From contig NZ_JAELUG010000037.1 in assembly GCF_016429255.1 (NCBI RefSeq), positions 1 to 53,109 on the forward strand: a stretch of 53,109 nucleotides of DNA. Direction: 5' to 3'. Each line of letters opens with the position of its first letter. Position 1 is the stretch's first letter. This stretch comes from Rhizobium sp. ASV8 (lineage in GTDB: Bacteria > Pseudomonadota > Alphaproteobacteria > Rhizobiales > Rhizobiaceae). A program made the translations under genes and the position numbers. Shown here one piece after another: positions 24,342-35,358 of this stretch. A model generated the notes under the pieces. It was not told the DNA's origin. It saw only the letters and a list, made by a program, of their open reading frames with translations, and did not search any database.

Positions 24342-27263
24342 ATGAGCGAACTGAAGACTATTTCCATACGTGGTGCGCGCGAGCATAATCTCAAGGGCAT
24401 CGATCTCGACCTGCCGCGCAACAAGCTGATCGTCATGACCGGGCTTTCGGGCTCCGGCAAGTCGTCGCTTGCCTTCGACACGATCTATGCCGAGGGGCAG
24501 CGGCGTTACGTCGAGAGCCTTTCGGCCTATGCGCGCCAGTTCCTCGAGATGATGCAGAAGCCGGATGTCGACCAGATTGATGGTCTGTCGCCGGCGATTT
24601 CGATCGAGCAGAAGACGACATCGCGCAATCCGCGCTCGACGGTCGGCACGGTTACCGAAATCTACGACTATATGCGCCTGCTATTCGCGCGCGTGGGTGT
24701 ACCCTATTCGCCGGTTACCGGCCTGCCGATTGAGAGCCAGACGGTCAGCCAGATGGTCGACCGCGTTCTCGCCTATGAGGAAGGTACTCGCCTTTATATT
24801 CTGGCGCCGCTCGTGCGCGGACGTAAGGGCGAATACAAGAAGGAACTGGCCGAGCTCATGAAAAAGGGCTTCCAGCGCGTCAAGGTCGACGGACAGTTCT
24901 ACGAGATCGCCGACGTGCCGGCGCTCGACAAAAAGTACAAGCACGACATCGACGTCGTCGTCGATCGCATCGTCGTGCGGCCCGACATGGCGGCGCGCCT
25001 GGCGGACAGCTTCGAAACCTCGCTGCGGCTCGCGGATGGCCTTGCCGTCGCGGAATTCGCCGACAAGCCTTTGCCGCCCGAGGAAACGGCTGCCGGCGGC
25101 TCGGCCAACAAATCGCTGAACGAGACGCACGAGCGCGTCTTGTTCTCCGAGAAGTTCGCCTGCCCGGTTTCCGGCTTCACCATTCCGGAAATCGAACCGC
25201 GCCTGTTCTCGTTCAACAATCCCTTCGGTGCCTGCCCTTCCTGCGACGGCCTGGGCTCGCAACAGAAGATCGATCGGGATCTGATCGTGCCGGAACCGGA
25301 ACGCACGCTGCGTGACGGCGCAATTGCTCCCTGGGCTAAATCCAGCTCTCCCTATTACAACCAGACGCTCGAAGCGCTCGGCAAGCATTACGGTTTCAAG
25401 CTCGGTAATCGCTGGAACGAGTTGTCTGAAAAAGCCCAGGACGTCATCCTGAACGGCACGGAAGACAAGATCGAGTTTCACTATGCCGACGGTGCGCGCT
25501 CCTATACGACGCACAAGAATTTCGAAGGCATCGTGCCGAACCTCGAACGCCGCTGGAAGGAGACGGATTCCGCCTGGGCGCGCGAGGAAATCGAGCGCTT
25601 CATGTCAGCCGCGCCCTGTCCCGCCTGCAACGGCTATCGCCTCAAGCCGGAAGCCTTGGCTGTTAAGATCGACAAGCTGCACATCAGCCAGGTGGCGGAA
25701 ATGTCCATCCGTATCGCTCGCGACTGGTTCGAGGCGCTGCCGGGCACCTTCACCGACAAGCAGAACGAAATCGCGGTCCGCATTCTCAAGGAGATCCGCG
25801 ATCGCCTGCGCTTCCTGAATGACGTCGGCCTCGAATATCTGAGCCTGTCACGCAATTCCGGTACGCTTTCGGGCGGCGAGAGCCAGCGCATCCGGCTGGC
25901 ATCGCAGATCGGTTCGGGCCTGACGGGGGTTCTCTACGTTCTCGACGAGCCCTCGATCGGCCTGCATCAACGCGACAATGCCCGCCTTCTGGAGACGCTG
26001 AAGCATCTGCGAGACATCGGCAACACCGTGATCGTCGTCGAGCATGACGAGGATGCGATCCTGACGGCCGACGACGTCGTCGATATCGGTCCGGCGGCCG
26101 GCGTGCATGGGGGGCAGGTGGTGGCGCATGGCACGCCGAATGACATCATGGCGAACCCGAAGTCACTGACCGGTAAATATCTCTCCGGCGAGCTTGGCGT
26201 GCCCGTTCCCGAAGAGCGGCGCAAGCCGAAGAAGGGCAAAGAAATCAAGGTCGTCGGCGCAAGAGGCAACAACCTCAAGAATGTCACGGCCTCCATTCCG
26301 CTCGGCGTCTTCACGGCAGTGACCGGCGTATCCGGTGGTGGCAAGTCCACGTTCCTGATCGAGACACTCTATAAATCGGCTGCACGCCGCGTCATGGGCG
26401 CGCGCGAAATTCCTGCCGATCACGACCGCATCGACGGTTTTGAGCATATCGACAAGGTGATCGATATCGACCAGTCGCCGATCGGTCGCACGCCGCGCTC
26501 GAACCCAGCGACCTATACGGGCGCCTTCACCCCGATCCGCGACTGGTTTGCAGGATTACCCGAAGCCAAGGCGCGCGGCTATCAGCCCGGCCGCTTCTCC
26601 TTCAACGTCAAGGGCGGCCGCTGCGAGGCGTGTCAGGGCGATGGCGTCATCAAGATCGAGATGCACTTCCTGCCCGACGTCTATGTCACCTGCGACGTCT
26701 GCCACGGCAAGCGCTACAATCGCGAAACGCTCGACGTTACCTTCAAGACCAAGTCGATCGCCGACGTGCTCGACATGACGGTCGAGGAAGGCGTCGATTT
26801 CTTTGCAGCCGTTCCCGCCGTGCGCGACAAGCTGCAGAGCCTGAAGGATGTCGGTCTTGGCTATATCAAGGTGGGACAGCAGGCCAATACGCTTTCGGGT
26901 GGCGAGGCGCAGCGCGTCAAGCTAGCCAAGGAACTGTCGAAGCGATCGACAGGCCGCACGCTCTACATTCTCGACGAACCAACGACCGGACTACATTTTC
27001 ACGACGTCGCCAAGCTTCTGGAAATGCTCCACGAGCTGGTCAATCAGGGCAATTCGGTTGTCGTCATCGAGCACAATCTCGAAGTCATCAAGACGGCCGA
27101 CTGGATCCTCGATTTCGGTCCGGAAGGTGGTGACGGCGGCGGCGAGATCGTTGCTGTCGGAACGCCAGAGACCATCGTCAAGGAGAAGCGCTCCTACACG
27201 GGGCAATTCCTGAAGGAGCTGCTGGAGCGCCGGCCGATGAAGAAGGTTGCTGCGGCGGAGTGA
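24342..27263 (+). CDS. uvrA: Excinuclease ABC subunit A
   Basis: A 973-residue damage sensor of nucleotide excision repair; a UvrA dimer loads UvrB at lesions. It has two ABC ATPase modules: Walker [10 protein letters not shown] near residue 35 and GVSGGGKST near residue 665, each with a later LSGGE-type signature. Zinc-finger cysteines are seen as [15 protein letters not shown], and the pair CEACQGDG / [10 protein letters not shown]. Length is normal. AAGGGA lies upstream of the ATG. The LexA box at 24205-24219 implies DNA-damage induction. DUF72 follows after 32 bases and may be co-transcribed. Confidence 0.97.
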   Translation: MSELKTISIRGAREHNLKGIDLDLPRNKLIVMTGLSGSGKSSLAFDTIYAEGQRRYVESLSAYARQFLEMMQKPDVDQIDGLSPAISIEQKTTSRNPRSTVGTVTEIYDYMRLLFARVGVPYSPVTGLPIESQTVSQMVDRVLAYEEGTRLYILAPLVRGRKGEYKKELAELMKKGFQRVKVDGQFYEIADVPALDKKYKHDIDVVVDRIVVRPDMAARLADSFETSLRLADGLAVAEFADKPLPPEETAAGGSANKSLNETHERVLFSEKFACPVSGFTIPEIEPRLFSFNNPFGACPSCDGLGSQQKIDRDLIVPEPERTLRDGAIAPWAKSSSPYYNQTLEALGKHYGFKLGNRWNELSEKAQDVILNGTEDKIEFHYADGARSYTTHKNFEGIVPNLERRWKETDSAWAREEIERFMSAAPCPACNGYRLKPEALAVKIDKLHISQVAEMSIRIARDWFEALPGTFTDKQNEIAVRILKEIRDRLRFLNDVGLEYLSLSRNSGTLSGGESQRIRLASQIGSGLTGVLYVLDEPSIGLHQRDNARLLETLKHLRDIGNTVIVVEHDEDAILTADDVVDIGPAAGVHGGQVVAHGTPNDIMANPKSLTGKYLSGELGVPVPEERRKPKKGKEIKVVGARGNNLKNVTASIPLGVFTAVTGVSGGGKSTFLIETLYKSAARRVMGAREIPADHDRIDGFEHIDKVIDIDQSPIGRTPRSNPATYTGAFTPIRDWFAGLPEAKARGYQPGRFSFNVKGGRCEACQGDGVIKIEMHFLPDVYVTCDVCHGKRYNRETLDVTFKTKSIADVLDMTVEEGVDFFAAVPAVRDKLQSLKDVGLGYIKVGQQANTLSGGEAQRVKLAKELSKRSTGRTLYILDEPTTGLHFHDVAKLLEMLHELVNQGNSVVVIEHNLEVIKTADWILDFGPEGGDGGGEIVAVGTPETIVKEKRSYTGQFLKELLERRPMKKVAAAE

Positions 27264-27295
27264 GTTTCACCCGATAAACGTCCATGGAGGAGAGA

Positions 27296-28102
27296 ATGAC
27301 CAAAGCGGGCGAAATCCGCACAGGCATCGGCGGCTGGACTTTTGAGCCTTGGCGCGGGACCTTCTATCCCGATACGCTGAAACAGAAGGACGAGCTTAAT
27401 TACGCCAGCCGTCAGCTGAAGGTAATCGAGGTCAATGGCACCTATTACAGCACGCAGAAACCGGAAGTCTTCGCAAGATGGGCTGCCGACGTTCCTGACG
27501 GGTTTATCTTCTCGCTAAAGGCGACACGCTTCGTCACCAATCGCCGGGTTCTGTCCGAAGCCGGTGAATCGATGCAGAAGTTTCTGGAGTCCGGTATCAG
27601 CGAGCTTGGCGACCATCTTGGCCCGTTGCTCTGGCAGTTCGCGCCGACGAAGAAATTCGATCCGGACGATTTCGAGGCATTCCTCAAATTGCTGCCGACC
27701 AAACAGGATGGCCTCGCGCTGAGGCACGTCGTTGAGGTTCGGCACGATTCCTTCAAGGTGCCGGAGTTCATCGCACTGCTTGAGAAATACAATATCGCAC
27801 CGGTCTGCGCCGAGCATTTCGAGTATCCGATGATCGCGGATGTCACCGCCAATTTCGTCTATGCCCGACTTCAGAAGGGCTCGGACGACATCAAAACCTG
27901 CTATCCGGAGAAAGATCTGAAGGCCTGGGCCGATCGCCTGAAAACATGGGCCGGCGGCAAGGTGCCGGACGATCTGCCGTTGATCGATGCAGGCCGCAAG
28001 GTCAAGGATGAGCCTCGCGATGTCTTCGCCTTCATGATCCACGAAGGCAAGGTAAACGCACCTCCGGGCGCGATTGCCCTGCAGCAAGAGGTCGCGAAAT
28101 AA
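27296..28102 (+). CDS. DUF72 (YecE-like) family protein
   Basis: A 268-residue member of DUF72, a TIM-barrel-like family of unknown function. The family pattern is clear: IRTGIGGWTFEPWRGTFYP at the start, LKVIEVNGTYYSTQKPEVFARW, FSLKATRFVTNRR, LGPLLWQFAPTKKF and the end VFAFMIHEGKVNAP. GGAGGAGA precedes ATG 27296; an in-frame codon at 27284 would sit on the ribosome site. It begins 32 bases after uvrA, so damage-induced co-expression is possible but only inferred from position. Confidence 0.85.
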   Translation: MTKAGEIRTGIGGWTFEPWRGTFYPDTLKQKDELNYASRQLKVIEVNGTYYSTQKPEVFARWAADVPDGFIFSLKATRFVTNRRVLSEAGESMQKFLESGISELGDHLGPLLWQFAPTKKFDPDDFEAFLKLLPTKQDGLALRHVVEVRHDSFKVPEFIALLEKYNIAPVCAEHFEYPMIADVTANFVYARLQKGSDDIKTCYPEKDLKAWADRLKTWAGGKVPDDLPLIDAGRKVKDEPRDVFAFMIHEGKVNAPPGAIALQQEVAK

Positions 28103-28106
28103 CAAC

Positions 28107-28210
28107 TAGAGCGTTTGCGTTTTTCTTTGAATCACGAAAACGCTCTATCTCTTTGTTTTTTACGCATTCCGAACGGAAAACCGCTGCGCACTTTTCCTGG
28201 AAATGCTCTA
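28107..28210. repeat. Second RIME-type element
   Basis: About 104 bases between the convergent DUF72 and nnr genes. Read on the minus strand it has the same plan as the element at 11709: a GCATTTCC/GGAATGC arm pair around an inner GGAAAA/TTTTCC pair, a spacer with CAAAGAG, then a second palindrome pairing AGAGCGTTT with AAACGCTCT. The sequence differs from the first copy except in the spacer blocks, so it is a different subtype. Confidence 0.75.
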
Positions 28211-29683
28211 AAGCGGCCTGACGCTGGCGACAAGGTCTTCGGCCGTCAGCCCTTTGCCGGCATGCTGGCCAGCCAGCCCGTGCAGCCAAACGCCAGCGGC
28301 GGCGGCTTCAAATGCCGGCGCCCCTTGCGCCATAAGCCCGCCAACGATGCCGGCGAGGACATCGCCGGAGCCTGCTGTGGCAAGCCACGGTGGTGCATTG
28401 GCATTGATCAGCGCGCGTCCGTCCGGCGCGGCAATGACGCTATCGGCGCCCTTGTAGATGATGGCTGCATGGGCGCGTGCCGCAGCCGCCCTCGCCTTCT
28501 CGACTTTGCTCAAGCTGGCATCGGCGGAGATATCCGGAAAAAGTCTCCCGAACTCGCCCTCATGCGGCGTCAGAACCAATCGCGTCGGCCCCTCGGCGAA
28601 AGCATCGAACAGCTGTTGCGGATTGTCGCGAAACGACGTGATGCCATCCGCATCCAGCACCAGATGGCGGTCGGCGAGTGCGAGGCAGAATTGGCGAGCC
28701 TTCTCGCCGGCACCAAACCCAGGCCCCAGAATGAAGGTCGAAAGGCGTTGATCGGCAAGCCACGTTCGCAATGATGCTTCGTCCTCGACGGCATGGAGCA
28801 TGATTGCCGTGAGCAAACCCGCATTGACGCCCATTGCGTCCGCGGGGGAAGCGATGGTGACAAGGCCGGCCCCAGCCCTCAACCCAGCCATGGCAGACAT
28901 ACGCGCTGCACCCGTCGCGTTCGGCCCGCCGGAAAAAACCACCAGATGGCCGCGCTTGTATTTATGGGTCTCGGCTGAGGCCGACGGTATCTCTGTCTGC
29001 CACTGCGCCGGCGTGTTTTCAGCGATCAGGCCATCGGCATGGGCGAGGACGATACGGGCGGGAATGCCGATATCGAAGACTTCCAGCTCGCCACAACACT
29101 CGCGGCCCGGCAAAAGGAGATGGCCCGGCTTGCGCGTCATGAAGGTCACGGTGCGTTTTGCACGAAAGGCGGCTCCCAGGATCTGGCCGCTCGCCCCATC
29201 GAGGCCGGAAGGCAAATCAACGGCGATGACAGGAATACCCGCCTCGCCGACCTGCGCAATGACAGCGCCGACCTCACTCGGAACCGAACGGGACAGGCCG
29301 GCACCAAAGATGGCGTCGATCACAACATCGCCAGGGCGCGGTACATAATTCTCGATGCCCGCTCCCTCGACGGGGCAATCGGCAAAGGCGCGCGCCGCAT
29401 CGCCCTTCAACCGCTCCGGTTCACCCGCATGAAAAAGCAGCACCGCGGCACCAGCCCGCTTCAAGGCGCGGGCCGCGACATAGCCGTCGCCGCCGTTGTT
29501 GCCCGGTCCGCAAAGAGCGACAAACCGCAGTGCTTCAGGGAAATGCCGAAGCGCGCTTGCGGCGACGGCTTGCCCGGCCTTTTCCATAAGTCCGTAGGAA
29601 TCAATGGAGGAAGCAGCGGCTTCCCGATCGACAGCTGTCATATCGTCGGGAGAAAGAAGTAGATCGGCGAGCGGTACCATCAT
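28208..29683 (-). CDS. nnr: Bifunctional NAD(P)HX epimerase / ADP-dependent NAD(P)HX dehydratase
   Basis: About 491 residues joining two repair activities for hydrated NAD(P)H. The N-terminal YjeF_N domain (about 1-210) has ALCGPGNNGGDGYVAARAL and DAIFGAGLSR, and makes R and S forms interconvert. The C-terminal ribokinase-like domain has HLVVFSGGPNATGAARM, LTPHEGEFGRLFP and the ATP-site block WLATAGSGDVLAGIVGG, and dehydrates the S form using ADP. Two adjacent ATGs (29683, 29680) are possible starts, and the upstream frame to 29824 is not conserved-looking. There is no ribosome site; a TATAAT on the minus strand lies 6 bases before the ATG, so the mRNA may be leaderless. Confidence 0.93.
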   Translation of the reverse strand: MMVPLADLLLSPDDMTAVDREAAASSIDSYGLMEKAGQAVAASALRHFPEALRFVALCGPGNNGGDGYVAARALKRAGAAVLLFHAGEPERLKGDAARAFADCPVEGAGIENYVPRPGDVVIDAIFGAGLSRSVPSEVGAVIAQVGEAGIPVIAVDLPSGLDGASGQILGAAFRAKRTVTFMTRKPGHLLLPGRECCGELEVFDIGIPARIVLAHADGLIAENTPAQWQTEIPSASAETHKYKRGHLVVFSGGPNATGAARMSAMAGLRAGAGLVTIASPADAMGVNAGLLTAIMLHAVEDEASLRTWLADQRLSTFILGPGFGAGEKARQFCLALADRHLVLDADGITSFRDNPQQLFDAFAEGPTRLVLTPHEGEFGRLFPDISADASLSKVEKARAAAARAHAAIIYKGADSVIAAPDGRALINANAPPWLATAGSGDVLAGIVGGLMAQGAPAFEAAAAGVWLHGLAGQHAGKGLTAEDLVASVRPL

Positions 29684-29689
29684 GGGAAC

Positions 29690-29695
29690 ATTATA
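29690..29695 (-). promoter_or_regulatory. Candidate -10 element placing the nnr start at the 5' end of the mRNA
   Basis: The minus strand reads TATAAT with only six bases to ATG 29683. Transcription normally starts about seven bases after a -10, which would be at the ATG itself. A good -35 is not obvious. Confidence 0.4.
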
Positions 29696-29774
29696 GATGC
29701 GAAATCTGCCTGAAAAACAACCGCCATTCCGGCGGTGCATTTGACCAATAAATATGCATTTGCACACTGATTGA

Positions 29775-30368
<594 letters not shown>

Positions 30369-30428
30369 CCCGCCCGGCCCAAGCGGCCGAGGCTCGTAAT
30401 CGTCATCCAAGTCAAGGGAAGCAGTTTA

Positions 30429-31838
30429 ATGACGACCGCAAGTGATATTCTGAAACAAATCAAGGACAACGACGTGAAGTTCGTTGACTTGCGTTTCACC
30501 GACCCCAAGGGCAAGCTGCAGCACCTCACCATGGACGTGATCTGCGTCGATGAAGACATGTTCGCAGACGGCGTCATGTTCGACGGCTCCTCGATCGGCG
30601 GCTGGAAGGCCATCAACGAATCCGACATGGTGCTGATGCCCGATCCGGACACGGTTCATATGGATCCGTTCTTCGCGCAGTCCACGATGGTCATCCTCTG
30701 CGACATTCTCGATCCGGTCTCCGGCGAAGCCTATAACCGCGATCCGCGCGGCACCGCCAAGAAGGCAGAAGCCTATTTGAAGGCCTCCGGCATCGGCGAC
30801 ACCGCCTTCTTCGGCCCAGAAGCCGAATTCTTCGTCTTCGACGACGTCAAGTACAAGGCCGATCCGTACAACACCGGTTTCAAGCTCGATTCCAGCGAAC
30901 TGCCGTCCAACGACGACACCGATTACGAGACCGGCAACCTCGGCCACCGTCCGCGCGTCAAGGGCGGCTACTTCCCAGTTCCGCCGATCGACAGCTGCCA
31001 GGACATGCGCTCTGAGATGCTGACGGTTCTGACCGAAATGGGCGTTACCGTCGAAAAGCATCACCACGAAGTCGCTGCCGCCCAGCACGAGCTCGGCATC
31101 AAGTTCGACACGCTGGTCCGCAGCGCAGACGGAATGCAGATCTACAAGTATGTCGTTCATCAGGTCGCTAATGCCTACGGCAAGACGGCAACCTTCATGC
31201 CGAAACCGATCTTCGGCGACAACGGCTCCGGCATGCACGTTCACCAGTCGATCTGGAAGGCCGGCAAGCCGACCTTCGCCGGCGACGAATATGCAGGCCT
31301 TTCCGAAAGCTGCCTCTACTACATCGGCGGCATCATCAAGCATGCCAAGGCAATCAACGCCTTCACCAACCCGTCGACGAACTCCTACAAGCGTCTCGTC
31401 CCGGGTTATGAAGCTCCGGTTCTGCTCGCCTACTCGGCTCGCAACCGTTCCGCTTCCTGCCGCATCCCGTTCGGCTCGAATCCGAAGGCCAAGCGCGTCG
31501 AAGTCCGCTTCCCTGACCCGACCGCCAACCCCTATCTCGGCTTCGCCGCCATGCTGATGGCCGGCCTCGACGGCATCAAGAACAAGATCCATCCCGGCAA
31601 GGCCATGGACAAGGATCTCTACGACCTGCCGCCGAAGGAGCTGAAGAAGATCCCGACCGTTTGCGGCTCGCTGCGCGAAGCACTAGAGAGCCTCGACAAG
31701 GACCGCAAGTTCCTCACCGCCGGCGGCGTTTTCGACGACGACCAGATCGATTCCTTCATCGAACTGAAGATGCAGGAAGTCATGCGTTATGAAATGACCC
31801 CGCATCCGGTCGAATACGACATGTACTATTCGGTCTGA
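30429..31838 (+). CDS. glnA: Glutamine synthetase type I
   Basis: A 469-residue GSI-beta that makes glutamine from glutamate, ammonia and ATP as a dodecamer. The beta-grasp N-domain has [11 protein letters not shown]. The catalytic part has [23 protein letters not shown] written here as [10 protein letters not shown], the ATP-site block [13 protein letters not shown], and NRSASCRIP. The adenylylation tyrosine lies in DLYDLPP, so activity should be shut down by GlnE when nitrogen is plentiful. AAGGGAAG lies upstream of the ATG. It can be transcribed from the sigma-54 promoter before glnB; a separate promoter in the 60-base gap cannot be excluded. A terminator follows. Confidence 0.98.
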   Translation: MTTASDILKQIKDNDVKFVDLRFTDPKGKLQHLTMDVICVDEDMFADGVMFDGSSIGGWKAINESDMVLMPDPDTVHMDPFFAQSTMVILCDILDPVSGEAYNRDPRGTAKKAEAYLKASGIGDTAFFGPEAEFFVFDDVKYKADPYNTGFKLDSSELPSNDDTDYETGNLGHRPRVKGGYFPVPPIDSCQDMRSEMLTVLTEMGVTVEKHHHEVAAAQHELGIKFDTLVRSADGMQIYKYVVHQVANAYGKTATFMPKPIFGDNGSGMHVHQSIWKAGKPTFAGDEYAGLSESCLYYIGGIIKHAKAINAFTNPSTNSYKRLVPGYEAPVLLAYSARNRSASCRIPFGSNPKAKRVEVRFPDPTANPYLGFAAMLMAGLDGIKNKIHPGKAMDKDLYDLPPKELKKIPTVCGSLREALESLDKDRKFLTAGGVFDDDQIDSFIELKMQEVMRYEMTPHPVEYDMYYSV

Positions 31839-31849
31839 TACAAGATACG

Positions 31850-31873
31850 AAAGCCCCGGCTCGCCGGGGCTTT
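31850..31873 (+). terminator. Rho-independent terminator of glnA
   Basis: An 11-base stem AAAGCCCCGGC / GCCGGGGCTTT with a 2-base apical gap, 12 bases after the glnA stop. Confidence 0.85.
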
Positions 31874-32000
31874 CTCCATAATGGGAAGCAGGTGGCAGGC
31901 CTCCCTTCGCATGGAATTTTCACGATCTGCGCCCGTCTGACACTCCAGATGGAACCAAATCGTGAATATGACAGTTGAATGAAGGAACGGGGGCAAAATC

Positions 32001-32029
32001 CTTGATATCAGTGGTGAAAGTCACCACAT
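32001..32029 (+). promoter_or_regulatory. Candidate heat-shock (RpoH) promoter of hspQ with an embedded dyad
   Basis: CTTGAT, 17 bases, CCACAT: close to the alphaproteobacterial RpoH pattern (CTTGAA-N17-CCANNT). The spacer carries a perfect inverted repeat GTGGTG-N5-CACCAC (32011-32027) that overlaps the -10. It lies 25 bases before the hspQ start codon. Confidence 0.55.
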
Positions 32030-32053
32030 GATTACCCGAAAGGAAGTCGTGCC

Positions 32054-32383
32054 ATGAAACAAAGAGACGCAAAATTCAATATTGGCGACGTGGTTCGGCA
32101 CCGGAGTTTCCCCTTCCGCGGAGTCATCTTCGATGTCGATCCGGAATTCGCAAACACCGAGGAATGGTGGAATTCCATTCCGGCGGAGGTGCGGCCCAGC
32201 AAGGACCAGCCCTTCTATCACCTTCTCGCCGAAAATGACGAGACGGAGTATGTCGCCTACGTATCGGAACAGAACCTGGTCAGCGATGAGAGCGGCGTTC
32301 CGCTTCGCAATCCGCAGATCGCCCAGATTTTCGACCAGGCGCCGACCGGCCAGCTCAAACCCAAGATGAGCCTCGCCCACTAA
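32054..32383 (+). CDS. hspQ: Heat shock protein HspQ
   Basis: A 109-residue HspQ / YccV-like protein. Family blocks are FNIGDVVRHRSFPFRGVIFD, WWNSIPAEVRPSKDQPFYHL and YVAYVSEQNLV. In Enterobacteria, HspQ binds hemimethylated DNA (as YccV), affects DnaA amounts and acts as a specificity enhancer for Lon protease. A heat-shock-like promoter stands upstream. AGGAAG is about 8 bases before the ATG. The gene is monocistronic, with a shared terminator towards the IalB-like gene. Confidence 0.92.
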   Translation: MKQRDAKFNIGDVVRHRSFPFRGVIFDVDPEFANTEEWWNSIPAEVRPSKDQPFYHLLAENDETEYVAYVSEQNLVSDESGVPLRNPQIAQIFDQAPTGQLKPKMSLAH

Positions 32384-32470
32384 GCGCAGACGAATCAAGC
32401 TATTTCGAAGGGAAGGCTCTCAACGCCTTCGCTTTTCATTTGAGCTCCTCACGAAACGGTCAAAAAGAAA

Positions 32471-32492
32471 AAGCCCGGATCTCTCCGGGCTT
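32471..32492. terminator. Bidirectional terminator between hspQ and the IalB-like gene
   Basis: A 9-base stem AAGCCCGGA / TCCGGGCTT with a 4-base loop, flanked by A and T runs on both sides. It is placed to end both convergent transcripts. Confidence 0.88.
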
Positions 32493-32519
32493 TTTCTTCG
32501 ATAGATGGGCGTAAGCGGC

Positions 32520-33179
32520 TTACTGCTGCTTGGCAGCCTTCTGTGCGTCTTCGAGCTTCTTGCGAGCTTCCTCAGCCTTCTTCTGCATGCTGTCCTGCAG
32601 GCTCTTCTGGCTTTCAGCGAGCTTTGAGTCGGAAATTGCCGGGCCGTCAAAGGCTGCGGCAAAGCCGGTCAGCGAAATCTTGATCGGGTTCGGCGCACGA
32701 CGGAAGTTGATCGAGGTGAAGGTGACGTCGGTGCCCTTCTTCAGCGAAGCGACCATCGCATCCGTTACGGGGATTTCGGCGGTGCACTTGTCCGGAAGGC
32801 AGACGGCGTAATCGAGCTTCTGGCCCTTACCACCATCGACCTGCATGGTGATGCCGGGGGGGATCAGGCGAGCCGTCGGAACGGAAATCTGCAGGATCTT
32901 GCGGTTGACCTTGCCATCGACGGAAATAAGGCCGACCGCCGTTACCAGCTGGCCGTTATTGGCCATGATCAGGTTCTGAACGATGCAGATATCGGCATCG
33001 TCCTGCTTGGCGCAGGTCTTGTACCAGCCGAGACGCGGCTGGTTGGGATCACCACCGCCATCGGCAGGAGCTGCGTTGGACGCATCCTGAGCAAAGGCAG
33101 CTGCCGGCATGGCCGCGCCGATCATGAGAGCCAGAGCAGAGAGACCTGCCCGCATTTTGTTGTCAGTCTTGAACATCAT
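32520..33179 (-). CDS. Invasion-associated locus B (IalB) family exported protein
   Basis: A 219-residue protein. A signal peptide (about 1-31, ending AAFAQ) is followed by an IalB domain with paired cysteines (WYKTCAKQDDADICIVQN, and YAVCLPDKCTAEIPV), probably two disulfides. The C-terminus is a charged coiled coil (SQKSLQDSMQKKAEEARKKL). IalB of Bartonella helps erythrocyte invasion. In free-living rhizobia the family is widespread and its role is unknown, so the name should not be read as virulence. AGGAGG lies 9 bases before the first of two ATGs (33179, 33176). The frame open to 33494 is non-coding upstream sequence. Confidence 0.88.
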   Translation of the reverse strand: MMFKTDNKMRAGLSALALMIGAAMPAAAFAQDASNAAPADGGGDPNQPRLGWYKTCAKQDDADICIVQNLIMANNGQLVTAVGLISVDGKVNRKILQISVPTARLIPPGITMQVDGGKGQKLDYAVCLPDKCTAEIPVTDAMVASLKKGTDVTFTSINFRRAPNPIKISLTGFAAAFDGPAISDSKLAESQKSLQDSMQKKAEEARKKLEDAQKAAKQQ

Positions 33180-33444
33180 AGCGAAACCGCCTCCTGAAAT
33201 CCGCCGCGGGACGACAGCGCGCCGTCCCATGCAATTCGGGTCAAACCGTCGTCCACCTGTCGAATGAATAAGGCAAATACATGACCCGAGAAACCCGGCC
33301 CCCCTGTTACATCGCACCGGCGCGGATATCCAGCATTTCTTTGGCCTTTTCTGTTGAGTCTCAAGAATTCCGCAGTCGCGTGTTGAATTCGGCACGCTCA
33401 TGATAAGGTTCGGGCGAATCGTACCCCTTACCGGAAAGGATGCC

Positions 33445-35259
33445 ATGCAAGCGCTCCGGATCGCTGTTTTCCTGTTCTTCGCAACATTGTGCAACGCCGT
33501 CGCGGCGCAACCGCTCTATGGCATCGCCATGCACGGAGATCCGGCGCTGCCGGCAGACTTCAAGCATTTTCCCTACGTCAATCCGAATGTCAAAAAGGGC
33601 GGCCGCGTCAATTACGGCGTCGTCGGCACGTTCGACAATCTCAATCCCTTTATATTGAAGAGCATGCGCACGACGGCGCGCGGGATGTGGGATCCGGAAT
33701 ACGGCAACCTCTCCTACGAGTCGCTCATGGTGCGCTCCCGCGACGAGCCGTTCACGCTCTACGGCCTGCTGGCGCAGACGGTCGAATGGGACGAGAGCCG
33801 GAGCTATATCCAGTTCAACCTCAATCCCGACGCCAAATGGTCGGATGGACAGCCGGTAACACCGGACGACGTGATCTTCACCTTCCAGCTGCTGCGCGAG
33901 AAGGGCCGCATCCCCTTTTCTTCCTGGCTGGAAACAATCGCCAGTATGGAGAAAGTCGGCGAGCATGGCGTTCTGATCCGCTTCAACGAGAGAGCCAATC
34001 GCGAAACACCGCTGATCATCGCGTCGTCGCTGCCCATCTTGCCTAAGCATGCAATCGATCCGGACAATTTCGACCGAACCACACTCAGTATCCCGATCGG
34101 TTCCGGCCCTTATCGGGTGAAGAGCATCGATCCCGGCTTGCGCATCGTCTTCGAGCGCGACCCCAATTATTGGGGAAGGCAGCTGCCTTCGAAGATCGGG
34201 ATCGACAACTACGACGAGATCGCAGTCAATTATTTCCTCCAGGACACTGCGCTGTTCGAATCCTTCAAGAAGGGCGATATCGATATTTATCCGGACGGCA
34301 GTCCTGGCCACTGGCGACAGGCCTACAATTTCCCGGCCGTTGATTCGGGAGCGATCGTAAAGGAGACGTTCACGCCGAAAACGCCAAGCGGCATGCTCGG
34401 TTTCGTCTTCAACACGCGCCGCCCGATGTTCGCGGACAAGAAGGTTCGGGAGGGGCTGACGCTCGCTTTCGACTTCGAATGGCTCAATCGCAGCCTGTTT
34501 TCCAGCGCCTATACGCGTACGCAAAGCTATTGGCAGAATTCCGATCTGTCATCTTTCGGCGTTCCTGCCGATGCGCGCGAACTCACCCTGCTCGGTCCGA
34601 TCAAGGATCGCATCGACCCGGACGTGCTTGATGGCAGCTATAAGCTGCCCGTCAGCAACGGTTCCGGTCGCGACCGCTCCATCCTACGCAAGACCGTGAA
34701 GCTGCTGAGGGAAGGCGGCTACACGATCCAGGGAGAAAAGATGGTCGATAAGAACGGCCGGCAGCTCAGCTTCGAAATATTGACACAGAATGCCGAACAG
34801 GAGCGCTTGGCGATCCCCTATCGCCGATCCCTGGCGCTGCTCGGCATTGCGGTCACCGTTCGCACGGTCGATGATTCGCAATATCAGCTGAGGACGATCA
34901 ACTACGACTACGACATGGTGATCAAATCCTACCCTTCGTCGCTATCGCCAGGTATCGAGCAGGTCGGGCGCTGGGGTTCGGTCGCGGCGAAGACGCCGGG
35001 CAGCAACAACTTCGCCGGCGTCGCCGATCCGGACGTCGATACGTTGATCAATCACTTCCTCACCGCGCACTCATCCGAAGATTTCCGCGACGGCGTGCGA
35101 TCCTTCGATCGATTTCTGATCTCCGGCTACTACATCGTGCCGCTCTACCATATTGCGCAGCAATGGGTGGCGCGTCGAAACCGCATCGACCATCCCGATA
35201 CATTGCCGCTCAATGGCTACTACCTGCCAACCTGGTGGGACGCGTCCGCGCAAAAATAG
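33445..35259 (+). CDS. Family 5 extracellular solute-binding protein (oligopeptide/YejA-like)
   Basis: A 604-residue periplasmic binding protein of an ABC importer. The signal peptide (1-21, ending NAVAAQ) is followed by the SBP_bac_5 fold: FDNLNPFILKSMRTTARGM, DAKWSDGQPVTPDDVIFTFQ, and a C-terminal block LSPGIEQVGRWGS. The opening LYGIAMHGDPALPADFKHFPYVN is typical of YejA-like binders of peptides, including microcin C in E. coli. No permease or ATPase genes are next to it, so it is an orphan here, although a yejBEF set could lie elsewhere. AAGGA precedes ATG 33445. Confidence 0.9.
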   Translation: MQALRIAVFLFFATLCNAVAAQPLYGIAMHGDPALPADFKHFPYVNPNVKKGGRVNYGVVGTFDNLNPFILKSMRTTARGMWDPEYGNLSYESLMVRSRDEPFTLYGLLAQTVEWDESRSYIQFNLNPDAKWSDGQPVTPDDVIFTFQLLREKGRIPFSSWLETIASMEKVGEHGVLIRFNERANRETPLIIASSLPILPKHAIDPDNFDRTTLSIPIGSGPYRVKSIDPGLRIVFERDPNYWGRQLPSKIGIDNYDEIAVNYFLQDTALFESFKKGDIDIYPDGSPGHWRQAYNFPAVDSGAIVKETFTPKTPSGMLGFVFNTRRPMFADKKVREGLTLAFDFEWLNRSLFSSAYTRTQSYWQNSDLSSFGVPADARELTLLGPIKDRIDPDVLDGSYKLPVSNGSGRDRSILRKTVKLLREGGYTIQGEKMVDKNGRQLSFEILTQNAEQERLAIPYRRSLALLGIAVTVRTVDDSQYQLRTINYDYDMVIKSYPSSLSPGIEQVGRWGSVAAKTPGSNNFAGVADPDVDTLINHFLTAHSSEDFRDGVRSFDRFLISGYYIVPLYHIAQQWVARRNRIDHPDTLPLNGYYLPTWWDASAQK

Positions 35260-35358
35260 GCGCCGCGTCCACGTCGGTTCCCTTTCGGTAACCGGTTGAA
35301 GCCATCGGCGCAAAAGCCTAGATGGTGGAGACAAACCGAAAACCGAAAGGAAAAAGCC

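Noticed and set aside
32520..33494. IalB-like frame extended upstream to 33494
   Set aside because: The added 105 codons have no family similarity, and AGGAGG before ATG 33179 followed by a signal peptide fixes the start.
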